A stretch of DNA of 64,000 bases from positions 248,001 through 312,000 of the forward strand of contig NZ_LDTZ01000018.1 in NCBI RefSeq assembly GCF_001186365.1, read 5' to 3'. The position numbers and the translations under genes were made by a program. Positions 17,516-26,500 of this stretch are shown here, piece by piece. The stretch is from Gordonia jacobaea (GTDB lineage Bacteria; Actinomycetota; Actinomycetes; Mycobacteriales; Mycobacteriaceae). A model generated the notes under the pieces. The model was not told where the DNA came from. It saw only the letters and a list, made by a program, of their open reading frames with translations, and ran no database searches. Numbering within the stretch: the first letter of the stretch is position 1; every line of letters starts with the position of its first letter.

Positions 17516-18007
17516 ATGACCGACACCCAGGTGACCTGGCTGACCCAGGAGTCGCACGACCGCCTCAAGAGCGAGCTCGACTCTCTGATCGCCAACCGTC
17601 CGGTCATTGCTGCCGAGATCAACGAGCGTCGCGAAGAGGGCGACCTCAAGGAGAACGGCGGCTACCACGCCGCCCGCGAGGAGCAGGGCCAGCAGGAAGC
17701 CCGTATCCGCCAGCTCCAGGAGTTGCTCAACAACGCGAAGGTCGGCGAGGCCCCGACACAGTCCGGCGTCGCACTGCCCGGTTCCGTCGTCACCGTGTAC
17801 TACGACGGCGACAAGAGCGACGAAGAGACCTTCCTCATCGCCACCCGCGAAGAGGCACAGGCCGGCAAGCTCGAGACCTACTCGCCGAGCTCGCCGCTCG
17901 GCTCCGCACTGATCGACGCCAAGGTCGGCGACACCCGCGAATACACCGTGCCCAACGGCTCGGTGGTGAAGGTGACGCTCGTCAAGGCCGAGCCGTACCA
18001 CAGCTGA
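17516..18007 (+). CDS. greA: Transcription elongation factor GreA
   Basis: 163 residues, standard GreA length. The N-terminal coiled coil (residues ~8-82) contains the GreA tip motif [14 protein letters not shown], whose acidic residues enter the RNA polymerase secondary channel and stimulate cleavage of backtracked RNA. The C-terminal FKBP-like domain has [19 protein letters not shown] and ends [15 protein letters not shown] strong AAAGGAG precedes the ATG. A long bidirectional terminator follows. Within the Mycobacteriales it is a fixed neighbour of the mca block. Confidence 0.96.
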   Translation: MTDTQVTWLTQESHDRLKSELDSLIANRPVIAAEINERREEGDLKENGGYHAAREEQGQQEARIRQLQELLNNAKVGEAPTQSGVALPGSVVTVYYDGDKSDEETFLIATREEAQAGKLETYSPSSPLGSALIDAKVGDTREYTVPNGSVVKVTLVKAEPYHS

Positions 18008-18031
18008 CCCCCTACGGGACTACAGCAGGCT

Positions 18032-18078
18032 GAAAGGTTGCTGCGGGTTGCGGATTCCGCAGCCCACAGCAACCTTTC
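18032..18078. terminator. Bidirectional terminator between greA and the DUF4352 gene
   Basis: GAAAGGTTGCTG pairs perfectly with CAGCAACCTTTC; after a C-A mismatch, GGGTTGCGG pairs with CCGCAGCCC around a 3-nt loop. The stem is over 20 bp, between convergent genes. Its ends give A-rich/T-rich flanks (CTGAAAGG and CCTTTCGT) on both strands. Confidence 0.85.
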
Positions 18079-18100
18079 GTCGTATCTCACCGCGAGATGA

Positions 18101-18889
18101 TCAGTTCAGACGCACCTTCACGCCACCCGAGAACATCGAGTCGTGCAGCTCGATGGTCGCCGGAGTCGCATCCTTCGGCATGTCGAAGACGACCTTGGCA
18201 TCGACGGTGTTGCCCGGATTGATGTTGTCCCACACCGGAATGTCGGAGCCGCCGAGGGCGATCTGCGCGGAGGTGCTCGGTTCAAAACTGCGACCCTGGT
18301 CGTCGACGAGCTTCTGATCCGACGGCGAGAAGCTCTGCGGCTCCTTGCTCGTGTTCTGCACCGTCATCGAGACAACCACGAACTGCCCCTGCGCCTGCTC
18401 GGTCAGATAGGGATTGTCGCCGACACTCGACAGCCCCTTCTCCACTCCCGTGACGACAAACTCGAACTTGCCGTCGCGCACAGGAGTATTGAGTCCCGCT
18501 GCGCCGCTGTCCTTTTCCGCACCAGCGTTCTTCTGTTCGGCACCCTGCTGCGACGACCCCGCCGACGTCGAGTTCGACGACGAATCCGAGTCCGACCCGC
18601 CTCCCGACACCGCAACGATGATCACGATCAACACCACCAGCGCACCGAGAATCCACGGCCACTTGCGCCGCTTCTTGGGCGGCTGATTGACCGGCTGGCC
18701 GCCGGGACCCTGAGGCGGAAAGCCGTACTGCGGCACCGTGTTCGGCGCTCCGGCAAACTGCCCGGCACCGGTCTGCGGGTACGCGTACTGGGGCACACCG
18801 GACTGGGGCACACCGGACTGGGGCGCGCCCGACTGGGGGACACCGGGCTGGGGCGCGCCCGACTGGGGCGCATTCGGAGGGTTCGTCAT
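18101..18889 (-). CDS. DUF4352-domain membrane protein with Pro-Gln-Ser-Gly repeats
   Basis: 262 residues in four parts: a proline/glutamine-rich N-terminus built of PQSGV or PQSGA pentapeptides (residues ~5-35), a basic segment PPKKRRKWPW, one transmembrane helix (ILGALVVLIVIIVAVSG) and a Ser/Asp-rich linker. The final part is an extracytoplasmic DUF4352 immunoglobulin-like domain (FEFVVTGVEKGLSSVGDN, QGQFVVVSMTVQNTSKEPQSF, GGSDIPVWDNINPGN). DUF4352 proteins in actinobacteria are exported and of unknown role. The N-terminal repeats are typical of cytoplasmic tails in cell-envelope proteins. The start ATG (18887-18889) is followed immediately by the repeat-encoding DNA. Confidence 0.82.
   Translation of the reverse strand: MTNPPNAPQSGAPQPGVPQSGAPQSGVPQSGVPQYAYPQTGAGQFAGAPNTVPQYGFPPQGPGGQPVNQPPKKRRKWPWILGALVVLIVIIVAVSGGGSDSDSSSNSTSAGSSQQGAEQKNAGAEKDSGAAGLNTPVRDGKFEFVVTGVEKGLSSVGDNPYLTEQAQGQFVVVSMTVQNTSKEPQSFSPSDQKLVDDQGRSFEPSTSAQIALGGSDIPVWDNINPGNTVDAKVVFDMPKDATPATIELHDSMFSGGVKVRLN
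18786..18875. repeat. Six 15-bp tandem repeats within the DUF4352 gene
   Basis: Units of the form GACTGGGGCACACCG or GACTGGGGCGCGCCC repeat six times without gaps. On the coding (minus) strand each encodes a Pro-Gln-Ser-Gly-Val/Ala-like pentapeptide. The in-frame 15-bp period means copy number can vary without frameshift. Confidence 0.85.
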
Positions 18890-19034
18890 TGGTCTTCCTT
18901 CGTTCGCGACGCCGTACGTTCGGCGACGAAGGGGACTCTATGGATCGACTCCGACAAAAACGGCCGCGTAGTGCGTCGTCTGAACGGGTGAATCCGAGTG
19001 CTCCGCGGAGCAGCCGCAAACTCGTACCCTGCCT

Positions 19035-19059
19035 GAGACGTGTTTGACCAAAACGTCTC
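19035..19059. promoter_or_regulatory. Operator-like palindrome upstream of the SGNH hydrolase
   Basis: GAGACGT (19035-19041) and ACGTCTC (19053-19059) form an inverted repeat with an 11-bp spacer; the arms extend imperfectly inward. It lies 33 bp before the ATG at 19092. The binding protein is unknown. Confidence 0.4.
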
Positions 19060-19091
19060 GCGCGGGTGTTTCGCGATGCTAAGACTCAGGA

Positions 19092-19973
19092 ATGAAAACG
19101 CGCATCACTCTGCGCCGAGTCGGGGTCGTCGCCGCTGCCGTGGCCGTCGGACTGCTGACCTCGGTTTCGACACCCACACTCGCCGACGCCGCCCCCGCGC
19201 CGCTCGCGTACGTCAACCTCGGAGACAGCTACTCCGCGGGTTCCGGGGTATCCCCCACCGCGCCAGACAAACCCGGCAGTTGCACGCAGTCGAGCAACAA
19301 CTTCTCGCACGTGATCGCACGCCGCAATGGCTTCTCACTCAAGGACGTCAGTTGCGGTGGCGCACAGACCAAAGACTTCTTCACTCGCCAATACCCTGAC
19401 GTCGCACCACAATTGCGCGCCCTACGGCCCACCACACAACTGGTCACCCTGATGATCGGAGGCAACGACGGCAACGTCTTCGCCGGCACCGTCGCGAAGT
19501 GTGTCGCAGCAGGAGTCGCCGCAGGTTTCCGCGGCACGCCGTGCAAAGACCAGTACGGCTCGTCGGTGACACGCGAGATCCAGAGCGCGACCTACCCGAA
19601 GATCGTGAACGCGCTCAAGGCAATTCGCGCGAAGTCGCCCAGGGCTCGCGTCGCAATCGTCAGCTACCCGCTCATCATGCCCGCGACCGCACAGGCGTGC
19701 CCCAATCTGCCTGTCGCCGCCGGCGATCTGCCGTATGCGCACGGAATCCAGACCGCACTCAACGACGCCGTGAAGCGCGCGGCCACGACAACCGGGGTGA
19801 CCTTCGTCGACGCCACCACACCGTCGATCGGCCACGATGGTTGCAAGCCGGTGGGCGTGCGCTGGGTTGAACCGATCTTCGGCACCGTCCAGCCGATCCC
19901 CGTGCATCCCAACGCGCTTGGCGAGCGCGAGATGGCGGGCATCGTCAGCCGGACGCTCGGTCTGGCGCGGTAA
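19092..19973 (+). CDS. Secreted SGNH/GDSL hydrolase (lipase/esterase)
   Basis: 293 residues. A Sec signal peptide (RRVGVVAAAVAVGLLTSVSTPTLADA) with cleavage expected near residue 32 leads into an SGNH hydrolase: block I GDSYSAGSG (nucleophile Ser), block III GGND, and block V HPNALGE (catalytic His). Four or more cysteines (GSCTQ, VSCGG, AKCVA, TPCKD, QACPN, DGCKP) suggest disulfides, as in secreted Streptomyces-type SGNH lipases. Likely to cleave acyl esters outside the cell. A strong bidirectional terminator follows. Confidence 0.9.
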   Translation: MKTRITLRRVGVVAAAVAVGLLTSVSTPTLADAAPAPLAYVNLGDSYSAGSGVSPTAPDKPGSCTQSSNNFSHVIARRNGFSLKDVSCGGAQTKDFFTRQYPDVAPQLRALRPTTQLVTLMIGGNDGNVFAGTVAKCVAAGVAAGFRGTPCKDQYGSSVTREIQSATYPKIVNALKAIRAKSPRARVAIVSYPLIMPATAQACPNLPVAAGDLPYAHGIQTALNDAVKRAATTTGVTFVDATTPSIGHDGCKPVGVRWVEPIFGTVQPIPVHPNALGEREMAGIVSRTLGLAR

Positions 19974-20008
19974 CCAGCCGGGCATCCACCACGAACATGT
20001 GTGTCGTA

Positions 20009-20046
20009 TCGAAGGAGTTGGGTGCTGCCGCACCCAACTCCTTCGA
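20009..20046. terminator. Bidirectional terminator after the SGNH hydrolase
   Basis: Perfect 17-bp inverted repeat TCGAAGGAGTTGGGTGC / GCACCCAACTCCTTCGA with a 4-nt loop, between convergent genes. Confidence 0.85.
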
Positions 20047-20086
20047 TTAGGTCCACATCTAGGTCCGACTCCACACCGCAGCTGAC

Positions 20087-20989
20087 TCACGCCGCGTCGT
20101 CGCGGCGGATGGTGAGCGCTCCCGACTCGTCACTCACGTGAATGTCACTGCGCCCCAACATAACTCCCAAGCGGTCGAACATCTGGAAGAGCGGTGTGCC
20201 CGACGGCGCGTCCGACATGTCGTCGCACGGTTCGACGCTGTAGTTGGCCACCTCGGTCAGCAGCGACAGTCGCCATGCCTCGCCGCGCAGCGGCTGCAGG
20301 TCGCGGCTGCGGGTCAGCGGCTGCACCTCGAACGACCCGCATGTCGTCGTATCCTCCTTCGTGCACGCTCCACCGAGCCCGATGTCGGCGAACTCGGCGT
20401 GCGACCACCACAGCACGCCATCGACGTCGACGGTCGGCGTGATGACACCGTTGGGTAGCGGTCCCTCCGTCATACGTGTCAGAGGCTTCTCGAAGACGAG
20501 GAGCCCCGCGCTGCCCAGTTCGGGCAGTACGCGAATGCTCGCACCGCCGTCCGCAGACCTCGCCTCGCTGGTGACCGACTCGGGCACCCAGATCGGCGAG
20601 ACCCTCGAAAGAACCTCGGCGGACGTATCGGCGCGGCCGAGGAGTCCGCGCAGCAGCTTATAGAGGTCGACGCTCTCGATGTAGTCCTCGGCAAGATCGG
20701 CGCATTCGTCCTCGGTGAGTGCGAGATGTCCGTCTCGGTACTGATCGAATCGCTTCATCGCGTGGAGCATCCGCACGCCGACCGGACGTATGTATGCGGC
20801 CCACTCCTCGGCGAGTCCGCGGAAGGCGTCGACGAGCGCGGCCTGAACGTCGGGCATGCCCGTCGCCGCCCACGGAATCTGATTGAGCCGTCGCCCGGTG
20901 GCGGCGTGATACTGCCGATCGCTGCCGGTGGTGCCGTTGCGCGTGCGACCGACAGTTGGCTTGCGTGACTTGTGATTTCGTCTCCCCAT
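20087..20989 (-). CDS. Uncharacterised 300-residue protein
   Basis: Not recognised. The chosen ATG (20987-20989) begins MGRRNHKSRKPTVG, a basic, disordered N-terminus. An ATG 60 bases upstream is in frame but adds an unlike hydrophobic segment (MDFLWTGAVTPVVIAPSVQR), which could be a poor signal sequence. The middle (residues ~40-110) is predicted helical and rich in Asp/Glu/Tyr; the C-terminal half has several Trp and two Cys-containing segments (GGACTKEDTTTCGSFEV). No transmembrane helix or catalytic motif is apparent. It stands alone between a strong terminator and the next plus-strand gene. Codon use looks typical of the window, so a real gene is likely. Confidence 0.6.
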   Translation of the reverse strand: MGRRNHKSRKPTVGRTRNGTTGSDRQYHAATGRRLNQIPWAATGMPDVQAALVDAFRGLAEEWAAYIRPVGVRMLHAMKRFDQYRDGHLALTEDECADLAEDYIESVDLYKLLRGLLGRADTSAEVLSRVSPIWVPESVTSEARSADGGASIRVLPELGSAGLLVFEKPLTRMTEGPLPNGVITPTVDVDGVLWWSHAEFADIGLGGACTKEDTTTCGSFEVQPLTRSRDLQPLRGEAWRLSLLTEVANYSVEPCDDMSDAPSGTPLFQMFDRLGVMLGRSDIHVSDESGALTIRRDDAA

Positions 20990-21155
20990 GCGCTGCACGC
21001 TAGGCGCGATCACGACCGGAGTCACCGCGCCCGTCCACAGGAAATCCACACATGGCTTCGGACCACAGGTTATCCACAGCTTGGCCCCAGACCATCGCTA
21101 ACCTGCGGGTTCATCGTGTAGTCAGAGCATTCAACCATCCAAAGGAGGACGGACC

Positions 21156-21485
21156 ATGAAGATGCACAAGCAGCCAACCCCCGACGTTCCGCTCGTCGTC
21201 CTCGACGACGACGCACTCGTTGCCCACTACGCCAAGACCCTGTTCGACGAGGGCACGCCGGTTGCCGTCGTCAGCAGCAACTACTACGACGTCGTGCCGT
21301 TCATGTTGCGCAACAACGGACACACCGTCGCGCTGGTCGCCGACGTCGACGACACCACGCAACTGGCAGAGGCGATCTTGATCGTCGAGCAGCGTCTCGG
21401 GCACGTCGCAGCGGTGATCCGCTACGAGACCGATCTCGCGACCGCACCTCACCGCAACTCGGTGCACTCCGCATCGGCGGCGTGA
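21156..21485 (+). CDS. Small SDR-like (Rossmann half) protein of unknown function
   Basis: 109 residues preceded by a strong AAAGGAGG site. The segment VAVVSSNYYDVVPFMLRNNG, then HTVALVADVDDTTQLAEAIL, then GHVAAVIRYETDL looks like the first beta-alpha-beta units of a short-chain dehydrogenase (cofactor half: beta1, helix, beta2 with D-V-D, helix, beta4). The glycine-rich TGxxxGxG, the catalytic YxxxK and the C-terminal half are absent. It may be a degenerate remnant or a small stand-alone Rossmann protein. The good ribosome-binding site and intact frame argue that it is expressed. Confidence 0.6.
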   Translation: MKMHKQPTPDVPLVVLDDDALVAHYAKTLFDEGTPVAVVSSNYYDVVPFMLRNNGHTVALVADVDDTTQLAEAILIVEQRLGHVAAVIRYETDLATAPHRNSVHSASAA

Positions 21486-21598
21486 CCTCGCCCGCCCCAC
21501 CACAGATCTCACGGCGCCCTGACACCGCGGACGCTTCGACGCCGCTGCATGACAGTTGACGTAAGGCCCACGACAGTCGCGTAGTGCAGGCTGACGCC

Positions 21599-22639
21599 AT
21601 GACTACGACAACCACCACCACTGCGACGACGAGCGCGTCGAACCCACTGGGTTCCGAACTTGCCATCGATGCACGCGGACTGGTCAAGCAATTCGGCTCG
21701 AACCGCGCCGTCGACGGCGTCGACTTGGCAGTTCCAACCGGCTCTGTGTACGGCGTCCTCGGCCCCAACGGAGCAGGCAAGACCACCACCGTCAGCATGC
21801 TGGCCACACTCCTGCGACCAGACGCGGGCTCAGCCACAATCTTCGGCTACGACGTCGTGCGCGACTCGACGGCCGTCCGGTCGCTGGTCGGCGTCACCGG
21901 CCAGTACGCCTCGGTCGACGAAGACCTGACGGCGAGACAGAACCTCGTCGTCTTCGCCCTTCTGCTCGGCTTCTCGCGGAAAGCAGCCAAGGTCCGAGCC
22001 GACGAACTGCTCGACGAGTTCTCACTCACAGAAGCAGCAGACCGCCCACTCAAGGACTTCTCCGGTGGAATGCGTCGACGCCTCGACCTCGCGGCCAGCC
22101 TCATCGACACCCCACCACTGCTGTTCCTCGACGAGCCGACCACCGGACTCGACCCCCGCACCCGCGCCCAGATGTGGGACACCATCCGCCGACTCGTCGC
22201 CGACGGCGCCACCGTGCTGCTGACAACCCAGTACCTCGACGAGGCGGACCAACTCGCCGATCGCATCGCGGTGATCGACCACGGTCGTGTCATCGCCGAC
22301 GACACCGCCGACGCCCTGAAGAACTCGGTGGGCGCGGCGACATTGCAACTCGCCCCACTCGAACGGTCCGACGCCCCGCGCGTCGCCGAGATCGTCGAAC
22401 GCGTCCTGGGCGAGCCCGCAACCCTATCGGCAGAAGCAAGCAGAATTTCCGCTCCACTGCACCGCCCTGACCTCGTGCCCGACGTCCTGATCGCCATGCG
22501 CTCCGACGGCATCACCGTCGACGAGATCAACGTCCAGAAACCGAGCCTCGACGAGGTGTTCCTCACCCTCACCGGCAAACCCGCCGATTCCCACGACGCC
22601 CCCGCAGACGAAGACGCCACGCAAGAGGAGAACCTCTGA
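21599..22639 (+). CDS. DrrA-type ABC exporter ATPase
   Basis: 346 residues. After a Thr-rich N-terminus it has Walker A GPNGAGKTTT, Q-loop TGQYASVDEDLT, signature FSGGMRRRLDLAASL, Walker B LLFLDEPTTGLDPR and the C-terminal DrrA extension ending VQKPSLDEVFLTLTG. This is the daunorubicin-resistance / polyketide-exporter subfamily, which pairs with a separate DrrB permease. The stop TGATG overlaps the permease ATG by one base. Start ATG 21599 was chosen over an upstream in-frame ATG 15 bases away because the family's N-terminus is short; neither has a clear ribosome-binding site. The substrate is unknown. Confidence 0.92.
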   Translation: MTTTTTTTATTSASNPLGSELAIDARGLVKQFGSNRAVDGVDLAVPTGSVYGVLGPNGAGKTTTVSMLATLLRPDAGSATIFGYDVVRDSTAVRSLVGVTGQYASVDEDLTARQNLVVFALLLGFSRKAAKVRADELLDEFSLTEAADRPLKDFSGGMRRRLDLAASLIDTPPLLFLDEPTTGLDPRTRAQMWDTIRRLVADGATVLLTTQYLDEADQLADRIAVIDHGRVIADDTADALKNSVGAATLQLAPLERSDAPRVAEIVERVLGEPATLSAEASRISAPLHRPDLVPDVLIAMRSDGITVDEINVQKPSLDEVFLTLTGKPADSHDAPADEDATQEENL

Positions 22640-23475
22640 TGACCACAACACTTCCCCGAGCCGTCACACCCAATGCCATCACCACCGGCGCCATCCGAGC
22701 ACGAGCGAAACAGTCCGTCTCTCTCGCGGAGACCGCACGCCAGTCGCTGACCATGGCCTACCGCGGTGTGCTCAAACTCCGGCACAACCCCGAGCAACTA
22801 TTCGACGTGACCATCATGCCGATCATCTTCACGGTGATGTTCACCTACATCTTCGGCGGTGCCATCAGTGGCAACGTCTCGTCCTATCTTCCCGTCATCA
22901 TCCCGGGAATCCTCGTGCAGACCGTGGTGATGAGCTCCATCGTGACCGGAACACAGTTGCGTGAAGACATGGACAAAGGTGTCTTCGACAGATTCCGCTC
23001 GCTGCCGATCGCACGCATCAGTCCGCTTGCGGGAGCCCTTCTCGCCGACGTGATCCGCTACCTCATCGCGAGCATCATCACCGTCGTGATGGGCCTGATC
23101 ATGGGCTGGCGCCCCGACGCCCTCGGTGTCATCGCGTCGGTTGTCCTGGTCATGGTGTGCAGCTTCGCCGTCTCCTGGATCTTCGCACTCATGGGTTGCA
23201 TAATGAGCAAAGCCTCTGCCGTACAGGGAATCTCGATGCTCGTCGTGTTCCCGCTGACCTTCATGTCGAATGCGTTCGTTCCCGTCGACACAATGCCGGG
23301 CTGGTTGCAGGCATTCGTGAACGTGAATCCGGTGAGCCACCTCGTCACCGCGGTGCGTGAGCTCACCGCGACCGGACACGCGGGTATCCACGTGGTGTGG
23401 GCGCTGGCAGGCGCAGCGGTCATCACCGCTGTGTTCGCTCCGCTCGCCGTGCGCGCCTACATGCGCAACGCCTGA
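22639..23475 (+). CDS. DrrB-type ABC-2 exporter permease
   Basis: 278 residues with six predicted helices and the ABC-2 family pattern: RGVLKLRHNPEQLFDVTIMPIIFTVMF as the first span, GILVQTVVMSS, EDMDKGVFDRFRSLPI (the conserved cytoplasmic loop), and MLVVFPLTFMSNAFVPVDTMPGWLQ near the end. It forms the membrane channel for the preceding ATPase. The pair could export a lipid or a secondary metabolite, but no biosynthetic genes lie beside it. A perfect terminator hairpin follows at 23487-23520. Confidence 0.92.
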   Translation: MTTTLPRAVTPNAITTGAIRARAKQSVSLAETARQSLTMAYRGVLKLRHNPEQLFDVTIMPIIFTVMFTYIFGGAISGNVSSYLPVIIPGILVQTVVMSSIVTGTQLREDMDKGVFDRFRSLPIARISPLAGALLADVIRYLIASIITVVMGLIMGWRPDALGVIASVVLVMVCSFAVSWIFALMGCIMSKASAVQGISMLVVFPLTFMSNAFVPVDTMPGWLQAFVNVNPVSHLVTAVRELTATGHAGIHVVWALAGAAVITAVFAPLAVRAYMRNA

Positions 23476-23486
23476 CCAACACGCAC

Positions 23487-23520
23487 AGCGACGGGCCTGC
23501 CACGCGGCAGGCCCGTCGCT
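23487..23520. terminator. Bidirectional terminator between drrB and the SARP regulator
   Basis: Perfect 15-bp stem AGCGACGGGCCTGCC / GGCAGGCCCGTCGCT with loop ACGC, between convergent genes. Confidence 0.85.
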
Positions 23521-23530
23521 CTGTGTGATC

Positions 23531-26500
23531 TCAGGCGAGGCGGGGCGTCTTCGACGCAAGCAGTTCGACGAGTTCTTCGGTCGCGCGCCGCCGGGACATG
23601 CCCGGGATGTCGGCGGTGACGTCGTCCCACTCCTCCTGCGTCAGCTTCGACGCACCGACCAGGTCGGTCAACACTGCGTAATAGCCCGGATAATCGACGC
23701 GCGCCTTCAATCGTTTTCCGAGCATCAGGAGCCGAGCACCGTCGCGTCTGGTCTCACTCCTATCGCACAACACGTATCCCGTTGCGACCGCCAAATTCGC
23801 GGACTGCGGGATATCGTTCCACCCACTCGGCGACAGCGTCTCGACGACGCCCGACGCCAGTACCGGCAGCAACGCGCGTGCACGATCAAGCTGCCCGGTG
23901 CGCACCAGACCGATGGCGGCAACACCGATCAGCATCGCGGCCCCTGGGTCCCGTGCAGCCATCGGATGCTCACGCAACAGCAGGTCTCCCGCTCGGGCGA
24001 ACAGCTCAGCGGCGTCGGCCAGATCGCCACGCGCGTAACGGAGTTCGCCGAAGGCCAACATCATTCCGGCAAACACTTCCGGGAACCCGCGCGGGTCGGG
24101 GTCATCGGGCGTCCAGCCGTCGGCAACGTGCACCAGTTGTTCTTCTGCGGCGTCGAGTTGGTCGAGGTTGATCAGCGTCACCGCAAGGTAACAGCGGGTC
24201 TGCATCTCGTCCTCGAAGGAACCGAGTCGCACAAGGTCGGCGATTCCGCCCCGATAAAAGTCAACGGCGGTAGACCAATTCGCCTGCTGACTGTGGATTC
24301 CGCCGAGACTCACCTGAGCCATCGCCGACATCCAGTGGTCACTCCCGAGCCGCGACCGCTTGCGCAGCGTCTCACCGTCGCGTTCCGCCTTATCCAGACG
24401 GCCGAGGTTCTCGGCGAGGTTCATCCGTCCGCCCAGCGCTGTCGTCGCCACCCGTTCGTCGGGGCTCGTGGTGCCACGCACGACGTAGCGAATGGCCTCG
24501 GTCGTACTCCGGCTCAGCACACACGCCGTCATCAGTTCGGTCGGCTCGAGATAGATCCGATCGGGATTGTGCAGTCGTCGCAGGTAATACCGCGCACGTG
24601 CGAGCTCTCGAAGGTCTTGGCGCAGCATCTGATGCGTCATCGACGCGAGAACCGTTGCCTGCCAATCACGTCGACGCTCGTCTGAAAGATCGCGCGGTGG
24701 CGTCGGCAACACGTCGATCAGCCGCGACCCCCAGTTCATGATCTCCGCGTGCAGGCCCCGCGCCATCCAGAACCCGGCGAGGATGGGAAAGATCCGCACC
24801 GCGCAGTCGACGGCGTCGGCCACCTCTGAGTCGTCCTTCTCGCCGTGCGCGATCAGCTCCGTGCAGTGGCGGAGCACCCAGACGAGGTTGTCGACGTCGG
24901 CGGCAACACGGGTCATCAACCCTGCGTCCACGCCCGACTCATACCCGGTAACCATCTCCGACGCAACGGATCTGGCCCACTTGCGCATTGCGGAGTTGAC
25001 CTCCGACGACAGCCCCGGCTCCGCGGCGAGCTTCTCCTCGCCGAACTCGCGCACCATCTCCAGCATCCGGTAGCGCACCCGACCGTCGGCCTCGATCACG
25101 GTCAGCAACGACTGATTGACCAGCGAGGCGAGAGTGTCGTCGAGCCGAAAACCGCGATAGCCCAGCACGATTCCCGCCGCGTCGGCCGTGAACCCGGCCG
25201 GGAATCTACACAGCCGACGCAACGCCTCACGCGCATCGTCGTCGAGAAGGTCCCAACTCCAATCGATCACGGCCCGCAACGTGCGGTGCCGGTCCGGAGC
25301 GCTGCGGTCCGTCCCGCGAAGCAGTGCGAATCGCTCCGCCAACCGATCGGTGATCTCCTCGACCGTCATGGTGCGAATTCGGGCTGCCGCCAACTCGATT
25401 GCCAACGGTAGGCCGTCGAGATGTCGGCACAGTCGCGCGACGGATTCGTGTGGCAGATCGGCGTCGGGCCGCACCGCGCGGGCTCGGGTGACGAACAGTT
25501 CGACGGCGGCACCGTCGTCGGTGACATCGAGTGTCGGCAATCCGAAGATCTGCTCGGCGGGCAGCATCAGCGGGGATCGACTGGTGACCAGGATCTTCAA
25601 CGACGAGTCGGCAGCGAGCAGATCGGCCACCAGGCGCGCGCACCGCTCGATCACCTGCTCGCAGTTGTCCAGGATCAACAGCGCGCCCCGCCCGCGCAGC
25701 GCGTCGATCAATCGGTCCTGCAGATCACCTGTCGGCGCGATGCGCGGTCGCGCGTTGGTACCGAGGTCCGACTCACCGACGCCGAGCGTCGCAGCGATGG
25801 CAGGCACCACGTCGTCGTCGTTGCGGATCGGTGCGAGCGGAACGTAGTAGACAGATGATCCCTCGTCGACGAGCCGGTGCCCGACGCGGTTGGCCACCCG
25901 CGTCTTACCCACTCCGCCCGGCCCCTGAATGGTGACGACGCGATTCGCCTTCAGTTGCTCGAGAATCGACGCGACGTCGCCCTCACGCCCGATGAGGTCG
26001 CTCGTCTCCACCAGCAGACCCGTCTGCATACTCGAGCGTCGGGCGCTCGGAGCGGGGCGTCGAACATCGAGGTCTCCCTCGGCGAGCAGCGCGTTGTGGA
26101 ACTCGGTGATCGTCGGACCGGGATCGACGCCCAACTCCGTCGATAGTCGACGGCGCAGTGCGGCGTACACGGCGAGCGCATCGGCGACGCGTCCCTCACC
26201 GGCGAGCGCGCGCATCAGATCCAGCGCAGCCGTCTCATCCAATGGGTCACGAGCACAACGTCGTTCAGCGATCTCGCGCGCCGTGGAGTAGTCGCCGGAA
26301 TTCATCGCGGCCGCGCTGCGAGCACGGTTGAACGCGTCCTCCGCGTGTCCCGCCCGTGCGCGGATCTCGCCGATCAGCGATGCCGCCTCGACGCCGAGGT
26401 CATCTCCTGGCTCGCCACGCCACCACGACGCGGCGTCGTCGAGCGCGGTCACGGTTCCCTGCGCGATGAGTTCTTCGACGATCTCGATGTCGGTGCGTCC

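Noticed and set aside
21042..21078. Replication origin (DnaA box TTATCCACA at 21070-21078 plus a related site at 21042-21050)
   Set aside because: Only one perfect box, no AT-rich unwinding stretch, and no dnaA, dnaN or rpmH nearby. Chance or a minor DnaA-titration site is likelier.
23357..24685. 442-codon plus-strand open frame
   Set aside because: Antisense to the SARP/NB-ARC regulator; composition is Arg/His/Gln-rich without domains.
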